Source: Muribaculaceae bacterium
GTDB taxonomy: Bacteria; Bacteroidota; Bacteroidia; Bacteroidales; Muribaculaceae
Assembly: GCA_017552595.1 (NCBI GenBank)
Contig: JAFZPB010000180.1
Location: forward strand, 1 to 33,153
Reading direction: 5' to 3'
Length of the DNA stretch: 33,153 nt
Within the stretch, counting starts at the first letter, position 1. Each line of letters starts with the position of its first letter. This document shows, piece by piece, positions 1 through 7,801 of the stretch. Position numbers and translations under genes: made by a program. The notes below the pieces were generated by a model, which worked only from the letters and a program-made list of their open reading frames with translations, was not told the origin of the DNA and did no database searches.

Positions 1-2
1 TC

Positions 3-345
3 CCCAACTCCGTCACTTCGATTGGCATGAGTGCTTTCAATGGTTGCAGCGGTTTGACTTCTATTGAAATCTCCAACTCCATTGCTTCCATTGAATCTAA
101 CACCTTCACGGGTTGCAGTGGCTTGACATCCGTCACAATCCCCAATTCCGTCACTTCGATTGGCCGGGCCGCTTTCGGCAATTGCACCGGCTTAACATCA
201 ATGACTATCCCCAATTCCGTCACTTCGATTGGCGATTATGCTTTTTATAATTGCAGCGGATTAACATCAATGACTTTCCCCAACTCCGTCACTTCGATTG
301 GCGATTATGCTTTTTATAATTGCAGCGGATTGACCGACGTGTGGA
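3..345 (+). repeat. 69-bp tandem repeats encoding LRR units
   Basis: The phrase cccaa(c/t)tccgtcacttcg starts at 3, 141, 210 and 279, and a diverged copy at 72, giving an exact 69-base period (23 codons). The last two units are almost identical in DNA as well as protein, including ggcgattatgctttttataa at 231 and 300, which indicates recent duplication or gene conversion. Confidence 0.9.
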
Positions 346-1160
346 ATTATTCCCAGACGCCCCAATCGATTGGAAACAAAACATTCACGGTATTTAATAA
401 ACTCCATGTGCCGAAGTCGGCTGTCGGCGCATATACGGCTGCCGATGTTTGGAAGAAATTCGAAGTCATCGGCTTCGACCCCTACGGAGAAACTCTTACT
501 TTCGACAAAGACGCTCCGACGCACGATGCTGTAGTTATAGGTTTCGACAATTCTACACCTGACGTTATTATCCCCGAAACCATCACTGTCGATGGCGTTG
601 AATACGAAGTGACCGGCGTGGCCGACGAAGCATTCCGTAACTGCGACAATCTCAAGAGCGTTGAAATCCCAGCAACCGTCAGAGAGGTCGGCGAATCGGC
701 GTTCCGAGGATGTTCTTCTCTTGAACGAGTCGTGCTTCCCGATTTGAGCGCTCCTGCTGCCACACTCAAGCATCTGAGCACAAAAGCAGCAAGTACAAAC
801 ATTCTGATAATCGGCGATTATGCATTTGCCGACTGTTCTGCGTTGAACGAAGTTCGCAACAACAGCCTTGCGCCGCAAGCGGTAAACGAGACTGTTTTCT
901 CAGGCGTTAACGTGTCAAATTGCAAACTATATGTGCCCGAGCAAAGCATGAACTTGTATAAAGAAGCCGCCATTTGGAAAGACTTCATTATCGAGGGCTT
1001 TGTCGGCGTTGAGGACATCTTCATCGACAGCCCGTCAATTGAAAAGACTGTGGTTGGCTACTACGACCTCCGCGGCATCCGCCACGACGAACCCGTTCGC
1101 GGTCAAATCAACATCGTCCGCTTCTCCGACGGCACTGCGAAGAAAGTTATCGTTAGATAA
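3..1160 (+). CDS. BspA-type leucine-rich repeat surface protein (5' partial)
   Basis: The reading frame is open to the window edge, so the start and any signal peptide lie outside. The N-terminal part visible here is built of 23-residue BspA/LRR_5 repeats with the pattern CSGLTSVTIPNSVTSIGxxAF. A cap-like segment follows (QTPQSIGNKTF, then a KLHVPKSAVGAYTAADVWKKF-like stretch), then a divergent second repeat block around residues 190-260, then a second copy of the cap (APQAVNETVF, YVPEQSMNLYKEAAIWKDF). The tail has GYYDLRGIRHDEPVRGQ and ends in KKVIVR, the kind of short C-terminal module common on secreted Bacteroidales proteins. Such proteins are usually exported and bind host or matrix proteins; the ligand here cannot be inferred. 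The next feature downstream is a terminator, so this is the end of its transcript. Family assignment is firm, function is not. Confidence 0.9.
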   Translation, partial: PNSVTSIGMSAFNGCSGLTSIEISNSIASIESNTFTGCSGLTSVTIPNSVTSIGRAAFGNCTGLTSMTIPNSVTSIGDYAFYNCSGLTSMTFPNSVTSIGDYAFYNCSGLTDVWNYSQTPQSIGNKTFTVFNKLHVPKSAVGAYTAADVWKKFEVIGFDPYGETLTFDKDAPTHDAVVIGFDNSTPDVIIPETITVDGVEYEVTGVADEAFRNCDNLKSVEIPATVREVGESAFRGCSSLERVVLPDLSAPAATLKHLSTKAASTNILIIGDYAFADCSALNEVRNNSLAPQAVNETVFSGVNVSNCKLYVPEQSMNLYKEAAIWKDFIIEGFVGVEDIFIDSPSIEKTVVGYYDLRGIRHDEPVRGQINIVRFSDGTAKKVIVR

Positions 1161-1189
1161 CTCATTCACAATGCATAGTGCATAATGGG

Positions 1190-1223
1190 GATGCTCGGCA
1201 CAATGTCGGGCATCTCTTTTTAT
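1190..1223 (+). terminator. Rho-independent terminator of the LRR gene
   Basis: GATGCTCGGCA (1190-1200) pairs with TGTCGGGCATC (1204-1214) across a CAA loop. The stem is 11 bp with two G-T wobbles and is followed by a T-rich run at 1215-1222. The T-run is on the plus side only, which fits termination of the LRR transcript. Confidence 0.85.
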
Positions 1224-1290
1224 GTCTTTATTGAGTAAAGGGAGAAGAAAAAAATATAAATAATCCATAAATTTGATTTATTTGTAAAAA

Positions 1291-1395
1291 TTGGGTCGAG
1301 TGCCGATGGCTTGCCACCACGGGCTGCCTTTCAGACAACACCCGCTTCGGCATCTCCCCGAGCACTTCGTGGTTCCCACCAGCGGGCAAGCCCTC
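1291..1395 (-). other. GC-rich, possibly structured intergenic element downstream of umuC
   Basis: This block is GC-rich and sits between AT-rich flanks, 30 bases beyond the umuC stop. GGCTTGCC (1308-1315) pairs with GGCAAGCC (1385-1392), and ACCACG (1316-1321) pairs with CGTGGT (1368-1373), leaving an 11-base bulge on one side. No reading frame fits it convincingly. It could be a 3' UTR structure or small RNA at the end of the umuC transcript, or a dispersed repeat. The strand is a guess based on the umuC operon. Confidence 0.4.
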
Positions 1396-1424
1396 TTTAA
1401 ACTTTCAACTCTCCTCTTTCAACT

Positions 1425-2687
1425 TTATTCCGCTTTGATTTCGATGATGTCGGAAAGGCGGGTTGAGAAACGGCGGGAACGATGTTCGCTTTTGACGATT
1501 TGGTTATTGCCGGCGGCGGCCACCTTGACGGGCGTTTTTTCGCCAATCGTGGAATTGATGTCATCGACGACTGTCATAAGGTTGCCACGCCGTATTCGTT
1601 CTGCTTCGGGAATAAACAACGAGTACTGCGACTGCTCAACGTCGGCAATGCGCGTGATTGTCACACCCGCTTTCTTGTAGTCAGGTCCGCTGCGGAAAAT
1701 CGACCGCAATGCCAAAATGGCATACGAGGCAATTGTCATCGTGTCGGATGTCGGTTCGGGAAGCGTCAGTTCGGCAAACGAGCCGTGCCCAAGCCCCCGA
1801 TTGTCGCCACGAGGATAGATGAAAACCGCTATCGACATCGCGTTGCTATGTTGTGCCCGCAATTTTGAGGCACACAACGAGGCGAACTGTGCCACATACT
1901 CCGACAGTTGCTGAAGGCTCGCCGTCGTCCTCGCAAACGACCGCGATGTGGTGATTTGCTCCTTAGTCCGCGATATCGGTTCGGACACGACTGCCGGTTG
2001 TCCGTTAAGTTCCATCCATGTGCGCTGTCCGATGACATTAAACCGCCGTTTGATTTCTTCGGAGGTCATCGACGCGAGTTCGTATGCCGTAGTGATGCCA
2101 TCTGCCTCGAAACGAGCCGAGGTGCGCCGTCCTATTCCCCACACGTCGCCTATCGCCGTCAATCGCAGGGCCTTTTCCGCTTTTTCGGCGGAATCGATGA
2201 CGCAAGCACCCCCATAGCCTTTGTAGCGTTTGGCAAACCGTGCCGCCACTTTCGCAAGAGTTTTCGTCGGCGCTATTCCCACCGATGTCGGTATTCCCGT
2301 CGATTTCAGAATTCGCCGCATTATCTCCTTTCCCCGAGAGTGGAGAGTGTCGGTGTCGGCATCATCGAGACTGAAAAAAGCCTCGTCGATAGAATAAACC
2401 TCTATAGACGGCACCATCTCAGCCACAATCGACATCACCCGCGACGACATATCACCATAGAGCGGAAAATTACACGACATCACTTCAACGTCATGCCGTC
2501 GGATGATTTCCTTCACTTGGAAAATCGGCACTCCGCGTGTAATGCCCAAAGCCTTCGCCTCCTGCGACATAGCCACGGCACAACCGTCGTTGCTACTCAT
2601 AACCACCACAGGGCGGCCAAGCAGTCGCGGATTGAACACGCGCTCACAAGAAACGTAGAAATTATTGCAATCGACAAGTCCTATCAT
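1425..2687 (-). CDS. umuC: Y-family DNA polymerase V catalytic subunit UmuC
   Basis: This is a translesion DNA polymerase, error-prone and acting at stalled replication forks together with processed UmuD. The 420 residues match the usual UmuC length. The N-terminus has the catalytic DCNNFYVSCERVF motif (D6) and the YSIDEAFF motif supplies the second acidic pair, D101 and E102. The helix-hairpin-helix stretch AIGDVWGIGRRTSARFEADGI and the little-finger domain follow. The start ATG lies 19 bases after the umuD stop, so the two genes form the usual umuDC pair. It is the last gene of a long minus-strand run that begins with DUF4290 and rimM. I see no TAnnTTTG box just upstream, so expression may depend on that operon or on an SOS promoter I cannot recognise. 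Confidence 0.96.
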   Translation of the reverse strand: MIGLVDCNNFYVSCERVFNPRLLGRPVVVMSSNDGCAVAMSQEAKALGITRGVPIFQVKEIIRRHDVEVMSCNFPLYGDMSSRVMSIVAEMVPSIEVYSIDEAFFSLDDADTDTLHSRGKEIMRRILKSTGIPTSVGIAPTKTLAKVAARFAKRYKGYGGACVIDSAEKAEKALRLTAIGDVWGIGRRTSARFEADGITTAYELASMTSEEIKRRFNVIGQRTWMELNGQPAVVSEPISRTKEQITTSRSFARTTASLQQLSEYVAQFASLCASKLRAQHSNAMSIAVFIYPRGDNRGLGHGSFAELTLPEPTSDTMTIASYAILALRSIFRSGPDYKKAGVTITRIADVEQSQYSLFIPEAERIRRGNLMTVVDDINSTIGEKTPVKVAAAGNNQIVKSEHRSRRFSTRLSDIIEIKAE

Positions 2688-2706
2688 GGCGGTCGATGTT
2701 GCCGGA

Positions 2707-3156
2707 TTATCGTGGACGGCGGTTACGCTTGATGGTATAGGTAACGATGCCCCAAATCATGAACTGGTTTTCTTCAGTAACGACAATCGGCTGATAGTTG
2801 GGCGATGACGGCATCAGCAAAACCCTGTCCTTCTGGATATTGAGGCGTTTGAGAGTAAATTCCCCGTCGACTTGGCACACGGCGAGGTCGCCGTTGGCGG
2901 GTTCGAGCGATTTGTCGATGACGAGGATATCGCCCTCCTCGATGCCCTCTCCCGACATCGAATCGCCAATCACGCGGCCGTAAAATGTGGCTGCCGGATG
3001 GGCTATCAATTCGGTGTTGAGGTCGATAGATTCGGAAATGTAGTCCTGTGCCGGCGACGGAAAACCTGCGCGTATGCCCCCTTCGGCAAACGGAAGCGGC
3101 ATCTGCGATGAGGTGTCGGGCAGATGGATTTCAACGTGTGTTTCTCTTGTTACCAT
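2707..3156 (-). CDS. umuD: UmuD, S24-family self-cleaving polymerase V subunit
   Basis: This is a LexA-like S24 peptidase domain protein of 149 residues. Known UmuD proteins cleave themselves when RecA filaments form and then activate UmuC. The cleavage-site dipeptide is A30-G31 in RAGFPSPA. The nucleophile is S66 in VIGDSM and the general base is K103 in FTLKRLN. The Ser-Lys spacing of 37 residues equals that of E. coli UmuD (S60/K97). It has no N-terminal DNA-binding domain, so it is not LexA. It starts 4 bases after the stop of the GT2 glycosyltransferase gene and is 19 bases ahead of umuC, which suggests cotranscription with both. Confidence 0.95.
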   Translation of the reverse strand: MVTRETHVEIHLPDTSSQMPLPFAEGGIRAGFPSPAQDYISESIDLNTELIAHPAATFYGRVIGDSMSGEGIEEGDILVIDKSLEPANGDLAVCQVDGEFTLKRLNIQKDRVLLMPSSPNYQPIVVTEENQFMIWGIVTYTIKRNRRPR

Positions 3157-3160
3157 AGTG

Positions 3161-4111
3161 TCAGTCGATTAGACGTTCTTCGATGTTATAGCGCGGTCGC
3201 TGTTTGACTTCAATAAATATTTTGCCCACATACTCTCCCACCATACCGATAGCGATGAGGATAAGGCTGCCGAGAAACCAGACGGAAAGCATCAAGGAAG
3301 GCCAGCCCGATTCGATGTCGCGGGTAAAGTAGGAAATGAGCACATAGACGGCCACAATCACGTCGAGCAGCAGGAAAGTCAGTCCCGTCAAAAAAATCAG
3401 GCGCATGGGGCGAGCCGAGAACGACGTGATTCCGTCAATCGAAAGGCTCAACATCTTGCTGAGCGGGTATTTCGATTCGCCGGCGAGGCGTTCCTTACGC
3501 TCATAGGTGACGATTGACGACTTCAGCCCGATTTGCGGCACTATTCCGCGCAGGAAGAGATTCGACTCCTTGTAGCCCGCAAGGATGTCAAGGGCGCGGC
3601 GACTCATCAGGCGGAAGTCGGCATGGTCGTAGATTGTCTCAAGGCCCATCGACTTTTGAAGTTTGTAGAAAGCGTGGGCGGTGGTGCGCTTAAACCACGA
3701 GTCGGTGGCTCGCTTGCTGCGGACGCCATAGACGATTTCATTGCCCTCGTTGAAAGATTTCACCATTTCGACAATGGCGGCTGTGTCGTCCTGAAGGTCT
3801 GCGTCAATCGACACAGCGGCGTCCGACATCTCCTTGGCTTCCATAAGACCAGAAAGCAGAGCATATTGGTGGCCACGGTTATGGGCAAGTTTGATGCCCT
3901 TCACGCGCGATTCCTTGGCATGCCAATCGGCGATGATTTGCCACGTCGTGTCGCGGCTTCCGTCATCGACGCAAAGGACGTGGCTTGCCTTATCGACAAG
4001 CCCTGCCCCGACCATTTCGTCGAGGAGAGCGAGAATCTTCTCAAGAGTGATTGGTAGCACTTCCTGCTCGTTGTAGCAGGGCATAACAATCGATAAGATG
4101 GGTTGTGACAT
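3161..4111 (-). CDS. GT2 glycosyltransferase, DPM1/GtrB-like membrane protein
   Basis: This is a family 2 glycosyltransferase of the dolichol/undecaprenyl-phosphate type, which moves a sugar from a nucleotide donor to a lipid carrier at the inner membrane. The N-terminal GT-A domain has SIVMPCYNEQ, DDGS (49-52) and the metal-binding DADLQDD stretch (from 103). Two hydrophobic segments follow at about 237-262 and 271-295, then the QRPRYNIEERL tail typical of GtrB-like proteins. The 316 residues are normal for the family. It lies 21 bases after proS and 4 bases before umuD, on the same strand. The sugar and acceptor are not determinable from sequence. A role in O-antigen or lipid modification is inference. 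Confidence 0.88.
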   Translation of the reverse strand: MSQPILSIVMPCYNEQEVLPITLEKILALLDEMVGAGLVDKASHVLCVDDGSRDTTWQIIADWHAKESRVKGIKLAHNRGHQYALLSGLMEAKEMSDAAVSIDADLQDDTAAIVEMVKSFNEGNEIVYGVRSKRATDSWFKRTTAHAFYKLQKSMGLETIYDHADFRLMSRRALDILAGYKESNLFLRGIVPQIGLKSSIVTYERKERLAGESKYPLSKMLSLSIDGITSFSARPMRLIFLTGLTFLLLDVIVAVYVLISYFTRDIESGWPSLMLSVWFLGSLILIAIGMVGEYVGKIFIEVKQRPRYNIEERLID

Positions 4112-4132
4112 CGTCGTGGGCGGAATAAGCGA

Positions 4133-5614
4133 TTAGTAATTTCGGGCAAAGATTACGCGGCGAGCGGAAGGACGGCCGGTGAAGATACATGTTCCGGGCG
4201 TGGTGTCGCCGTCGAGAGGGATACAGCGGATAGTGGCTTTCGTTTCCTCTTTGACGCGCTCCTCGGTTTCGGTCGTTCCGTCCCAGTGGGCGAGAACGAA
4301 ACCGCCCTGCTCGATAAGTTGCTTGAACTCGTCGTAGGAATTTGCGACAAAAGTCTTCGATTCGCGGTGACGAAGCGCCTTTTGGAAGATGTTGTCCTGG
4401 ATTTCGTCAAGCAACGCCACAACGCGGTCGGCGATGCCTTCGAGTTGTTCGACACTCTTTTCGAGGGTGTCGCGGCGCATGACTTCTATAGTGCCGTTTT
4501 CAATGTCGCGGGCACCGAGAACGAGACGGACGGGCACGCCTTTGAGTTCGTAGTCGGCGAACTTAAAGCCGGGACGCTTGTTGTCGGCATTGTCGTATTT
4601 CACGCTGATGCCACGCTCTTTAAGCAGTGCCACAATAGGCTCGACTTTTTCGTTGATGATGGCGAGTTGTTCGTCATTCTTGAAAATCGGCACGATGACC
4701 ACCTGAATCGGAGCCAAGCGCGGAGGCAACACGAGGCCGTTGTCGTCGGAGTGCGTCATAATGAGCGCGCCCATAAGTCGCGTCGAAACGCCCCACGAGG
4801 TCGCCCAGACGTATTCGAGTTCGTTCTGGCGGTTGATGAATTTGACGTCGAACGCTTTGGCGAAGTTTTGTCCGAGGAAGTGGGATGTACCCGATTGGAG
4901 AGCCTTTCCGTCCTGCATCATCGCTTCGATGGTGAAGGTTTCGAGAGCGCCGGCGAAACGCTCGTTGGCCGATTTCACGCCCTTGATTACAGGCACTGCC
5001 ATAAACTTCTCGGCGAAGTCGGCATAGACGTTGAGCATCTTGACGGCTTCTTCGAGAGCCTCTTCTTTGGTGGCGTGGGCTGTGTGGCCCTCCTGCCAAA
5101 GGAATTCGGCGGTGCGGAGGAACATGCGCGTGCGCATTTCCCATCGGAACACGTTAGCCCATTGGTTGCAGAGAATAGGCAGGTCGCGATAACTCTGAAT
5201 CCAGTTTTTATAGGTGTTCCAAATGATGGTTTCGGATGTCGGACGGATAATAAGTTCCTCTTCGAGACGCGCTTCGGGGTCAACGACCACGCCCTGTCCG
5301 TCGGGTGCGTTCTTAAGGCGGTAGTGGGTAACTACGGCACATTCCTTAGCAAAACCTTCCACGTGGTCGGCTTCACGGCTGAGGAACGATTTGGGGATAA
5401 GCAACGGGAAATAAGCATTGACGTGGCCCGTTTCCTTAAACATACGGTCCAATTCGTGCTGCATCTTTTCCCAGATTGCATAGCCATACGGTTTGATTAC
5501 CATACAACCTCTGACGGCAGATTGCTCGGCGAGGTCGGCCTTGACCACTAAGTCGTTATACCATTGCGAATAATTTTCGGCTCTTTTCGTTAAATCTTTC
5601 AGTTCTATTGCCAT
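4133..5614 (-). CDS. proS: Prolyl-tRNA synthetase, archaeal/eukaryotic-like type
   Basis: This class II aminoacyl-tRNA synthetase charges tRNA-Pro. The length of 493 residues and the lack of the large bacterial INS editing insertion mark it as the short archaeal/eukaryotic-like ProRS found in Bacteroidetes. Class II signatures include the RPTSETIIW motif and [20 protein letters not shown] (motif 2 region). An anticodon-binding domain follows ([10 protein letters not shown], then [20 protein letters not shown]), and the protein ends in the zinc-binding-like C-terminal domain of this type, with a terminal ARNY. It starts 12 bases after the OmpA-like gene and precedes the GT2 gene by 21 bases. 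A long open frame on the opposite strand is a codon-bias shadow. Confidence 0.96.
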   Translation of the reverse strand: MAIELKDLTKRAENYSQWYNDLVVKADLAEQSAVRGCMVIKPYGYAIWEKMQHELDRMFKETGHVNAYFPLLIPKSFLSREADHVEGFAKECAVVTHYRLKNAPDGQGVVVDPEARLEEELIIRPTSETIIWNTYKNWIQSYRDLPILCNQWANVFRWEMRTRMFLRTAEFLWQEGHTAHATKEEALEEAVKMLNVYADFAEKFMAVPVIKGVKSANERFAGALETFTIEAMMQDGKALQSGTSHFLGQNFAKAFDVKFINRQNELEYVWATSWGVSTRLMGALIMTHSDDNGLVLPPRLAPIQVVIVPIFKNDEQLAIINEKVEPIVALLKERGISVKYDNADNKRPGFKFADYELKGVPVRLVLGARDIENGTIEVMRRDTLEKSVEQLEGIADRVVALLDEIQDNIFQKALRHRESKTFVANSYDEFKQLIEQGGFVLAHWDGTTETEERVKEETKATIRCIPLDGDTTPGTCIFTGRPSARRVIFARNY

Positions 5615-5626
5615 ATTGAACGGATA

Positions 5627-6292
5627 TTATTTTAGTTTGTTTTCTTTTGCCAATTTAATCATTTTTTCGCCCGGAATGAGATAAATCTCAAGCCGGCGGT
5701 TCTTTGCGCGGTTTTCCATCGAATTGTTGGGATAAAGAGGAGCGACACCGCCGATGCCGTAAGGAACGAGTTCTTCGGGGTGGTCGGATTTGTCGTAAAG
5801 CCAATCATAGACCGCATCCACGCGCGCAACCGTCAGTTTGCGAAGGTATTTCGGACTGCCGGTGTTGTCGCTGTGCATCACAAGAAGCACTTTCCACATT
5901 CCGAAGTCCTTCATAAAATGGGCGAAAGGCTTGATGATTGGTTGTGCCGATGCTCGCATGAGTGTGTCATTCGGCAAAAAAAGGCGGTCGGCGACGATAG
6001 TGGCAACGATTACGAGCCCTTCACGAAGCGACGACATTTCGTAGCCTTTCTCAATCAATTCTTTGGCTTGCCGCTTTTGGAAATCCGCAATCACGGCTTT
6101 CTGCCCCGAGCCCACTTTCGGCGACAAGATGTTCTGCTCTATCGTCTTGTCGAAGATATCGTTATTATCGTCGGAGGTCACTGTCGGAATCTCTTTCGAC
6201 GCAGGGATTTTGCTGTCGCGTGCCAATGCCGTCGTCGCAAAGGCGAAAACAGCGAACAAAGCCACGACAATGATATTATTTCTTATTTTCAT
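5627..6292 (-). CDS. OmpA C-terminal-domain-like exported protein
   Basis: I chose the ATG at 6292 because the protein then opens with a standard signal peptide (MKIRNNIIVVALFAVFAFAT, cleavage after TALA), and because it lies 7 bases after the stop of the upstream gene. A more upstream ATG at 6322 would add ten residues and overlap that gene. The mature part carries an OmpA/MotB-like peptidoglycan-binding domain at about residues 80-205. Visible in it are HSDNTGSPKYLRKLTVARVDAV, a divergent form of the TDxxG...LSxxRA motif, and NRAKNRRLEIYLIP near the end. It has no beta-barrel, so it is probably periplasmic or a soluble peptidoglycan anchor. It sits in the operon between an acidic hypothetical protein and proS. 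Confidence 0.8.
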   Translation of the reverse strand: MKIRNNIIVVALFAVFAFATTALARDSKIPASKEIPTVTSDDNNDIFDKTIEQNILSPKVGSGQKAVIADFQKRQAKELIEKGYEMSSLREGLVIVATIVADRLFLPNDTLMRASAQPIIKPFAHFMKDFGMWKVLLVMHSDNTGSPKYLRKLTVARVDAVYDWLYDKSDHPEELVPYGIGGVAPLYPNNSMENRAKNRRLEIYLIPGEKMIKLAKENKLK

Positions 6293-6299
6293 ATTTTTC

Positions 6300-6608
6300 T
6301 CAATTGAAACATTCTTCTTCATATTTTAGTTCAGCGACAACAAGCGGCTCGACATCGTTGAGGTCGATGCGGCTCAGTTTGTCTCGGCGAATCATCTTCT
6401 TGGCATAGTCGACGACATCGTTCACATCAATAACATCATCGTCGTCTTCCAAATCAATGTCAAGCAGGCCGTTGATTTCGTAATAGTCGAAAATGCAGTC
6501 GATGACGTCGATAATGTCATCATCGGAATATTTTGCGCTGATTTCTTCGCCCACATTCTGGCGAATGAAGGCAATCGCCTTCTCTTCATCGTAATCGAAA
6601 GGTTCCAT
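6300..6608 (-). CDS. Small acidic hypothetical protein
   Basis: This is a 102-residue, strongly acidic protein with several Asp/Glu runs (SDDDIIDVIDCIFDYYEING, then a LEDDDDVIDVNDVVDYAKKM stretch). It has no signal peptide or membrane segment, so it is probably cytoplasmic. I do not recognise the family. It is a supported gene because it lies 4 bases after rimM and 7 bases before the OmpA-like gene in a compact same-strand operon and has the same base composition as its neighbours. The predicted fold is mainly helical. No function can be assigned. Confidence 0.75.
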   Translation of the reverse strand: MEPFDYDEEKAIAFIRQNVGEEISAKYSDDDIIDVIDCIFDYYEINGLLDIDLEDDDDVIDVNDVVDYAKKMIRRDKLSRIDLNDVEPLVVAELKYEEECFN

Positions 6609-6612
6609 ATCT

Positions 6613-7161
6613 TTAGTCGTTAATGTTTAACAATCCTTCGGGAAGTGTCATTGTGATAATATGTCGGTCATGGTCGATATCGTCGAAAAATTCGTCGGCT
6701 ACAGGAATAAGAATCTCCCCGCCCTCAGTGTTTTCAACAATCAGCAGCACGTTGGCGGTAGAGTCGTTGATGTCGGCGACTTTCCCTACCTCAGCACCGT
6801 TCGCCACCACCGTGTAGCCCATGATGTTGTCGTCGCCAAGGCCTTCGGCATCATCGACAAGGCGGTCGAAAACGTCGCGGTCGAGCCACACGTCTTTGCC
6901 GGCCATTTCGTCGATGTCGCGGGCCGCAAGATGCGAAAACGTGGCTTCGAATATGTCGTAGTCGCCTTTTGAGTTTACATAGTCAATACTGTCGGCGAAA
7001 AAGGGCACGAAGATGCCGTCGATTTCGACTATAAGCGGAAGCGAGGCAGGGTCGTCGACGTTCATCGGCGGCAGGGATATCGTTGCGAAAGCCTTGTCGT
7101 CGCGTGAGGCGTTGATTTTCTGTATTCTGCCCGCTTTGACTATGTCCTCTTCACGAATCAT
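6613..7161 (-). CDS. rimM: Ribosome maturation factor RimM
   Basis: RimM helps 16S rRNA processing and 30S head assembly, binding ribosomal protein S19. The 182-residue protein has the family plan. An N-terminal RimM barrel contains VKAGRIQK and LPLIVEIDGIFVPFF, and a C-terminal PRC-barrel-like domain contains IMGYTVV, GKVADI, EILIPVADEFFDDID and TMTLPEGLLNI. The last of these is a very typical RimM C-terminus. The start ATG overlaps the stop of the DUF4290 gene by four bases (ATGA), indicating translational coupling. In related genomes I recall murA between these two genes; here they are fused directly. That comparison is from memory. Confidence 0.9.
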   Translation of the reverse strand: MIREEDIVKAGRIQKINASRDDKAFATISLPPMNVDDPASLPLIVEIDGIFVPFFADSIDYVNSKGDYDIFEATFSHLAARDIDEMAGKDVWLDRDVFDRLVDDAEGLGDDNIMGYTVVANGAEVGKVADINDSTANVLLIVENTEGGEILIPVADEFFDDIDHDRHIITMTLPEGLLNIND

Positions 7162-7745
7162 TTTTTCTTTTTCTTCTTCCCTGTTGCAGGTTGGACCATC
7201 TTGAACTCGTGGAGGCGGTAACTGTCGGCCGACATGAGAATTTCGCCATGGGTGTATTCGGCGAAGTCGCTGAAAATTTTCTCGTCGTCGACACCTTCGG
7301 CGTTGATGGCTAGTTGAAGTTTCTTCATGTGATTGGCGAGGAGCGAAATAAGATAGTCCTTCTCCCGTCCGCCCTCCATAACGCGCACTTTCTCAATCAT
7401 CTGCTCAAGGCAGCGGCCATAGTGGCGATAGCGCATATTAGGACGGCTATAGTCTATACGATTGGGTACGGCGTTGACATTCTCCTTGGCGATGATTTCG
7501 CAGGGATAGTCAACGTCGAGTTCGAAATTCGACATGATTGCGAGGTGGTCCCACAGTTTGCTCTCGTAGTCCTCGACATCCTTCAAGTCGGGCGTGAGGC
7601 TTGCCATCGTCTTGATAATCGTGCGAGCGCAGGCGTTGCGTTCTTCGCGGTCGGCGATGGTCATACAGTAGTCCACCATTTTCTGGACATTCCTCCCGTA
7701 TTCGGGTAGAATCAGTTTCTTTAATTGGGTGTTATAACTAAGCAT
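7158..7745 (-). CDS. DUF4290 family protein
   Basis: This is a 195-residue cytoplasmic protein that begins MLSYNTQLKKLILPEYGRNV and continues QKMVDYCMTIADREERNACA, the recognisable start of the Bacteroidetes-specific DUF4290 family. It is mostly helical. It ends in a lysine run (GKKKKKK) encoded by an A-rich stretch that reaches into the rimM start codon. It is the first gene of the long minus-strand operon, with a good promoter 25 bases upstream of the ATG. The molecular function of the family is unknown to me; the constant link with rimM suggests a ribosome-related role, which is inference. Confidence 0.88.
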   Translation of the reverse strand: MLSYNTQLKKLILPEYGRNVQKMVDYCMTIADREERNACARTIIKTMASLTPDLKDVEDYESKLWDHLAIMSNFELDVDYPCEIIAKENVNAVPNRIDYSRPNMRYRHYGRCLEQMIEKVRVMEGGREKDYLISLLANHMKKLQLAINAEGVDDEKIFSDFAEYTHGEILMSADSYRLHEFKMVQPATGKKKKKK

Positions 7746-7769
7746 AGTAGTAATTTCTGTTTCAATCTA

Positions 7770-7801
7770 CAAAGTTAAGTTTTTTTCGTGAGTTTTACAA
7801 A
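7770..7801 (-). promoter_or_regulatory. Bacteroidetes promoter of the DUF4290-rimM-proS-umuDC operon
   Basis: On the minus strand TTTG (7801-7798) is followed after 20 bases by TAACTTTG (7777-7770). The -7 box ends 24 bases before the DUF4290 start codon. This matches TTTG-N19..22-TAnnTTTG. Confidence 0.8.

Noticed and set aside
3-345. CRISPR-like regular repeats
   Set aside because: The 69-base period is a multiple of three, the spacers are not unique, and the whole block encodes LRR units.
267-878. 203-codon minus-strand frame opposite the LRR gene
   Set aside because: Its sequence only mirrors the LRR repeats; no start signal or motif.
1908-2732. 274-codon plus-strand frame opposite umuC
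   Set aside because: It lies wholly over umuC and is rich in Arg and His without any domain; a shadow.
2707-3156. LexA repressor
   Set aside because: The S24 peptidase domain is present, but there is no N-terminal winged helix and umuC follows directly, so it is UmuD.
4286-5551. 421-codon open frame on the plus strand opposite proS
   Set aside because: proS on the other strand is unmistakable; the antisense frame has no recognisable motif and follows from codon bias.
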